Source: Ampullaceana balthica
Lineage: Eukaryota; Mollusca; Gastropoda; Lymnaeidae
Direction of reading: 5' to 3'
Length of the DNA: 64,000 nt
Assembly (NCBI GenBank): GCA_944989445.1
Contig: CALYLW010000039.1
Location: 1,857,001 to 1,921,000 of the forward strand
The position numbers and the translations under genes are program-made. Below are positions 60,201 to 64,000 of the stretch, piece after piece (the first letter of the stretch is position 1; every line of letters starts with the position of its first letter). A model generated the notes under the pieces. That model had not been told where the DNA came from. It saw nothing but the letters and a program-made list of their open reading frames with translations, and ran no database searches.

Positions 60201-63039
60201 ACGTGCTAACATTTAGCCCATACAAGCTAACATTTAGCCCATACAAGCTAACATTTAGCCCATACAAACTAAGATGTGATGCCATTAGTTGTTAAGTGAT
60301 CATCTCCCAAATAAGACAAGCCATAAAACTAGTGGAGAGATCATGCTGTTAGCTTGTCGGTACTCCAGTCATCTGGTCACCAAGCCACAAACGAGGGCGA
60401 TGCTTGGGGCTGGGACGTTTTATGACCAGCTAAAAGCTTTAATATCAAAGTGGGGCGTCAAAGCCATAAAATGGAACTGACGATGATTGTTTGAAATGGC
60501 CAGGAATGTTTCAATCTTGATTTTATAATTTAGTTATCGTTTGGCTTTTAGGAGGCCAGGAGTTTTTGTTTATTGGCATAGTGTTGAGTGCAGACATGTG
60601 TGTAGGTTTGTGACAGGTTTGTGATGTGTGTGTAGGTTTGTGATGTGTGTGTGTCAGTTTGTGATGTGTGTGTAGGTTTGTGATGTGTGTGTGTAAGTTT
60701 GTGATGTGTGTGTGTCAGTTTGTGACGTGTGAGTAGGTTTGTAATGTGTGTGTAGGTTTGTAATGTGTGTGTAGGCTTGTGATGTGTGTGTAGGTTTGTG
60801 ACGTGTGTGTAGGTTTGTGATGTGTGTAGGTTTGTGACATGTGTGTAGGTTTGTGACGTGTGTGTAGGTTTGTGATGTGTGTATTTTTGTGACGAGTGTG
60901 TAGGTTTGTGACGTGTGTGTGTAGGTTTGTGACGTGTGTGTGTCGGTTTGTGATGTGTGTAGGTTTGTAATGTGTGCGTAGGTTTGTAATGTGTGTGTAG
61001 GTTTGTGATGTGTGAGTAGGTTTGTGATGTGTGTGTAGGTTTGTGATGTGTGTATGTTTGTGATGTGTGTGTAGGTTTGTGACGTGTGTGTAGGTCTGTG
61101 ACGTGTGTGTAGGTTTGTGACATGTGTGCGTGAAGGTTTGTGGCATGTGTGTGTAGGTTTGTGATGTGTGTGTAGGATTGTGACATGTGTGTGTAGGTTT
61201 GTGATGTGTTTAGGTTTGTGATGTGTGTGTAGGTTTGTGATGTGTGTGTAGGTTTGTGATGTGTGCGTAGGTTTGTGATGTGTGTGTGTAGGTTTGTGAC
61301 CTGTGTGTTGGTTTCTTACGTGTGTGTAGGTTTGTGACATGTGTGTGTAGGTTTGTGATGTGTGTGTAGGATTGTGATGTATGTGTAGGTTTGTGATGCG
61401 TGTGTAGGTTTGTGACATGTGTGTTGGTTTGTGACATGTGTGTAGGTTTGTGACGTGTGTGTAGGTTTGTGATGTGTGTGTAGGTTTGTGGTGTGTGTGT
61501 AGGTTTGTAATGTGTGTGTAGGTTTGTGATGTGTGTGTGTAGGTTTGTGATGTGTGTCTAGGTTTGTGACATGTGTGTGTAGGTTTCTTGATGTCTGTGT
61601 AGGATTGTGATGTATGTGTAGGTTTGTGATGTGTGTGTAGGTTTGTGACATGTGTGTTGGTTTGTTACGTGTGTGTAGGTTAGTGATGTGTGTGTGTATG
61701 TTTGTGACGTGTGTGTAGGTTTGTGACATGTGTGTTGGTTTGTGACATGTGTGTAGGTTTGTGACGTGTGTGTAGGTTTGTGATGTGTGTGTAGTTTTGT
61801 TATGTGTGTGTGTAGGTTTGTGACATGTGTGTAGTTTTGTGACCAAACTCCAGATATATATATATGTACATGAAGTTAAATGTGAAGTATGTTTAAAGTG
61901 TTAATTTAAAGATTAACTATATAGATAAGTCAGTTGAAAGAATTTTCTGTCATGCTCCCCCTGAGAAGAAGAAAACATTTCGCCCCCCACCCCACCCCCC
62001 GTGCGACTGTAAATAGTATCATTTGTCTATAAAATTGTTATAATTGCACCTCTGCATAACACTATATCCTTTTTAAGATATAAGAGAATAAAAAAATTAA
62101 GAAATGTGGTTCAATTTACAAACAAGATTAGCTTTATTAAATGTAGCAGAAAAGATTTAAAGGAGCAAAGGATTTAAAGGAAAACGATATTTAAAAAATC
62201 TTTAGCCTGCAAAACAAAAATACGAGCCCCCCTTTACGGAGCTTCACGCCCCCCCCCTTGGGGAGGCGCGCCCCACGATTTGAGAAGCACCGGTCTAAAA
62301 TAAGGTATGTGTGAGTGGGAGTGTGTCCGTCTGGTGCTGGTACGTGTGAGTGGGTGTGTGTGTCTGTTTAGGGTTTGGGTGTGTGTGGAGGTCAAGGGTG
62401 AACATAAAATAAGACAAGAAAAGTGAGTTAACATAAGGCCCAAGATGTTTTCTAACTTCTAAATCTAAAGATCTACTGACCAGAGTATCCTGCCAGGACG
62501 GCTGCTTGGATCATGGGTTTGCCTGGTTCACTGGACGGAGAATTTTCAGGGGATGTCCTGAAGTTACGATGGCTGACCCCCATGACCCTGTATTCTGGGT
62601 TCAACAAGGGATCACACGGATCATCTGTCAAATATGCAATATATTGTCATTAACGGTTTTCAAATGAGCAACTGTGTCGGCTAGATGGGCATGACAAGGC
62701 ATGTTGACTAGTCGTACATGAGTTAAATATGGAAATATGCTAGTGTTGATTATATAAGTTCAATATCTTAGTGTTGATCATATGAGTTCAATATCTTAGT
62801 GTTGATCACATGAGTTCAATTCTTCTGATGTCTGCTCACCAATATCTAAGTTTAAAAGCTAAGCTAATCTAGTTCTACACAAAGAGAATCAGTCCACTTA
62901 CTATATTCCCAGGGAGTCTCAGACTTGATGCTGTGGCCCAGGAATGGTTGACTCTGGTGATGAGGCCCGGTGTCAAAAAGGTTCTCTTGTGTAATGTGAG
63001 AACCGCTGGAGACAGAATTATCCCTCAGAAAATGGTTGT
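54056..63039 (-). CDS. ETS1: Ets1/2-type transcription factor, four 3' exons (5' part beyond the window)
   Basis: Sequence-specific nuclear transcription factor of the ETS family, which binds GGAA/T cores through a winged helix-turn-helix. Exons right to left: 62902-63039, 62481-62624, 55259-55448, 54056-54209, all in phase with GT-AG introns. The last two encode the whole ETS domain: [68 protein letters not shown]. The C-terminus is [17 protein letters not shown] and an acidic end KDKDDE. The two DNA-contacting arginines of RGLRYYY are present. The immediate GYTPEEL tail after the domain is the Ets1/2 subfamily mark. The Pointed domain must lie upstream, outside the window. Confidence 0.9.
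54488..54712 (-). mobile_element. SINE type 2, near full length
   Basis: On -, a tRNA-like head 'ggcaggtggatagcgaag' with 'gcgctcgcct' and a B-box-like 'gggatctatagcc', followed by the body shared with 4215-4375 and 8765-8985. It lies in the last ETS intron. Confidence 0.75.
54765..55235. repeat. 36-bp minisatellite, thirteen copies
   Basis: Units of 'ctctgtaccacattactgga' plus 'gtgagtaacaaaatac'. The array begins about 25 bp after the ETS donor at 55259. Each unit carries, on -, an acceptor-like 'ttactcactccag' and a donor-like 'cagaggtatttt'. Open in several frames because 36 is a multiple of three; no coding support. Confidence 0.97.
55259..55448 (-). CDS. ETS1: ETS-domain exon (N-terminal two thirds)
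   Basis: 190 bp. Enters with GA completing glycine and leaves with AG of arginine at the donor 'gtaggt'. Encodes [20 protein letters not shown] through [11 protein letters not shown], including the conserved tryptophan repeat. Confidence 0.95.
55490..55615. repeat. about 33-bp tandem repeat, four units
   Basis: Units of 'ttgattcatgggccacattt' with 'caaggctggc', starting about 40 bp upstream of the ETS exon. Confidence 0.9.
55790..56058 (-). mobile_element. tRNA-derived SINE type 1
   Basis: On -, decayed head 'ggcgcgatggtcaggctt', B box 'gggttcgaatct', shared body with 'cccagtcgcctttat' (as on +). In the long ETS intron. Confidence 0.8.
57060..57540 (-). pseudogene. possible hAT-family (DUF4371-type) transposase remnant
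   Basis: A 101-residue open frame (57132-57437, [20 protein letters not shown]…) is preceded, after a stop, by '[10 protein letters not shown]'. 'CR…(stop)…MAGRH' followed later by a '[20 protein letters not shown]' helix recalls ZMYM/DUF4371 hAT transposases, which I know only in outline. The intervening catalytic region is absent. It could instead be an unrelated frame. Confidence 0.35.
57690..57850 (+). mobile_element. SINE type 1 fragment, head missing
   Basis: Opposite orientation to the other copies. Carries 'ccacccagctc', 'aaaggcggctgggcattgtg' and 'gaaacttgtgaacgctgttt', the body and 3' part of the SINE family. Confidence 0.65.
58500..58797. repeat. 16-bp minisatellite, about eighteen copies
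   Basis: Almost perfect units of 'caatgaagcaatagat', with one 'atct' variant near 58767. In the long ETS intron. Confidence 0.97.
59150..60272. repeat. 21-bp minisatellite, about 1.1 kb, open on both strands
   Basis: About fifty units of 'acatttagcccatacaagct'. The left end (to 59340) has an older variant ('acgaattgacatttacc'). Between about 59690 and 59840, units with 'cgtgct' and 'caagct' alternate. The 7-codon period keeps 334 codons open on - (SLYGLNV) and 296 on + (TFSPYKL). Intronic; no coding support. Confidence 0.97.
60590..61855. repeat. GT-rich minisatellite of about 20-bp units, 1.26 kb
   Basis: Degenerate units of 'gtgtgtaggtttgtgatgt' varying from 17 to 22 bp, with TG runs able to adopt Z-DNA. 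Translations rich in His and Thr ([12 protein letters not shown]) are products of the repeat. Confidence 0.95.
61940..62297. mobile_element. possible hAT MITE remnant
   Basis: The right end read on - begins 'gaccggtgcttctcaaatcg' with 'ggggcgcgcc', a common start of hAT MITEs. The left boundary near 'atgctccccctgagaag' is uncertain. A C-rich tract near 61980 could form a G-quadruplex on -. Confidence 0.35.
62481..62624 (-). CDS. ETS1: ETS exon upstream of the DNA-binding domain
   Basis: 144 bp. Enters with AT completing Asn and leaves with the G of a glycine codon, donor 'gtcagt'. Encodes [20 protein letters not shown] and then [20 protein letters not shown], a linker that joins directly to the ETS domain ([10 protein letters not shown]). 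Confidence 0.88.
62902..63039 (-). CDS. ETS1: ETS linker exon
   Basis: 138 bp, acceptor 'ttttttcag', donor 'gtaagt'. Encodes [20 protein letters not shown] and then [20 protein letters not shown], ending ETPWEY. 'HSIKSE' is a SUMO-consensus-like site (I-K-S-E), a possibility only. Confidence 0.82.
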
Positions 63040-63289
63040 CTGAAAAAAAATATTTTTTTTATCATTTTGATTAAAAAATCTATTTTTATTGATAACAATT
63101 GAAACAATAACAATTCATCACGCTTTTGTTGGTATTTACAGTGGAGAATATTCAGTCAGATTGAGGTGACAGTTTCACAATGACTGAAGGTCTTTACGAT
63201 AACAAAAATGTCAAAAGTCAAAACGTCAGAGTTACAATTAACACCAGTTTTAAATGTTAATTTTACCTCATTGATGACAAGTCTATTGC

Positions 63290-64000
63290 TACATATAGTC
63301 GTTATCTACCACACATTTAGTCGTTATCTACCACACATTTAGTCGTTATCTACCACACATTTAGTCGTTATCTACCACACATTTAGTCGTTATCTACCAC
63401 ACATTTAGTCGTTATCTACCACACATTTAGTCGTTATCTACCACACATTTAGTCGTTATCTACCACACATTTAGTCGTTATCTACCACACATTTAGTCGT
63501 TATCTACCACACATTTAGTCGTTATCTACCACACATTTAGTCGTTATCTACCACACATTTAGTCGTTATCTACCACACATTTAGTCGTTATCTACCACAC
63601 ATTTAGTCGTTATCTACCACACATTTAGTCGTTATCTACCACACATTTAGTCGTTATCTACCACACATTTAGTCGTTATCTACCACACATTTAGTCGTTA
63701 TCTACCACACATTTAGTCGTTATCTACCACACATTTAGTCGTTATCTACCACACATTTAGTCGTTATCTACCACACATTTAGTCGTTATCTACCACACAT
63801 TTAGTCGTTATCTACCACACATTTAGTCGTTATCTACCACACATTTAGTCGTTATCTACCACACATTTAGTCGTTATCTACCACACATTTAGTCGTTATC
63901 TACCACACATTTAGTCGTTATCTACCACACATTTAGTCGTTATCTACCACACATTTAGTCGTTATCTACCACACATTTAGTCGTTATCTACCACACATTT
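63290..64000. repeat. 22-bp minisatellite, at least 32 near-perfect copies
   Basis: Units of 'catttagtcgttatctacca' plus 'ca', with no variation seen after the first. The array is cut by the window end, so its full length is unknown. It lies in an ETS intron. Confidence 0.98.

Noticed and set aside
59281..60295. 334-residue and 296-residue repeat proteins
   Set aside because: A period of 21 bp keeps both strands open. The region is an intronic array.
60548..61846. His/Thr-rich proteins of up to 254 residues on -
   Set aside because: Products of a GT-rich array, open in all three frames with many alternatives.

Overview
This window is AT-rich animal DNA with spliced genes, long introns, SINEs, LINE and hAT remnants, and an exceptional density of minisatellites. 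The family content (an Rh-type ammonium transporter, a CCDC191-like coiled-coil gene, an Ets1/2 transcription factor), the tRNA-headed SINEs and a SPIN-like hAT fragment suggest a mollusc, probably a pulmonate gastropod. The taxon is an inference. The window looks like a scaffold piece, because it holds a 100-N gap at 31800-31899. LAYOUT: (1) 1-3308 holds the last four exons of an Rh ammonium transporter on +. (2) 3187-17369 and 17370-31555 are two directly repeated copies of one 14.18-kb unit. They look essentially identical apart from small length changes in AT runs and one A run. The unit spans the tail-to-tail junction of the Rh gene (+) and the CCDC191-like gene (-). (3) About 23.7-42.8 kb holds the whole CCDC191-like gene on -. 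Its 3' half lies in copy 2, and a second, disconnected 3' half lies in copy 1. (4) 43.5-45.0 kb is an inverted pair of non-LTR reverse-transcriptase fragments. (5) 45-54 kb is mostly anonymous DNA with a palindrome-bearing hAT-like element. (6) 54.06-63.04 kb holds four 3' exons of an Ets1/2 gene on -, encoding the whole ETS domain; its 5' part lies beyond the right edge. Its introns carry kilobase-scale minisatellites, and a 22-bp array runs off the window end. HOW IT FITS TOGETHER: the three genes have unrelated jobs: ammonium/ammonia transport, a probable cilium- or centrosome-type coiled-coil protein, and transcription. The duplication breakpoints fall inside the last Rh exon and inside a CCDC191 intron, so each gene keeps one complete copy while a 3' fragment of each is orphaned. 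MOST NOTABLE PATTERN: in both the Rh and CCDC191 genes, short tandem arrays repeatedly start exactly at exon edges and multiply the splice donor, the acceptor or the stop codon. One array (45 bp, four units) keeps the reading frame at every duplicated donor and could give proteins differing by 15-residue steps. No CRISPR array, rRNA or genuine tRNA gene was seen.
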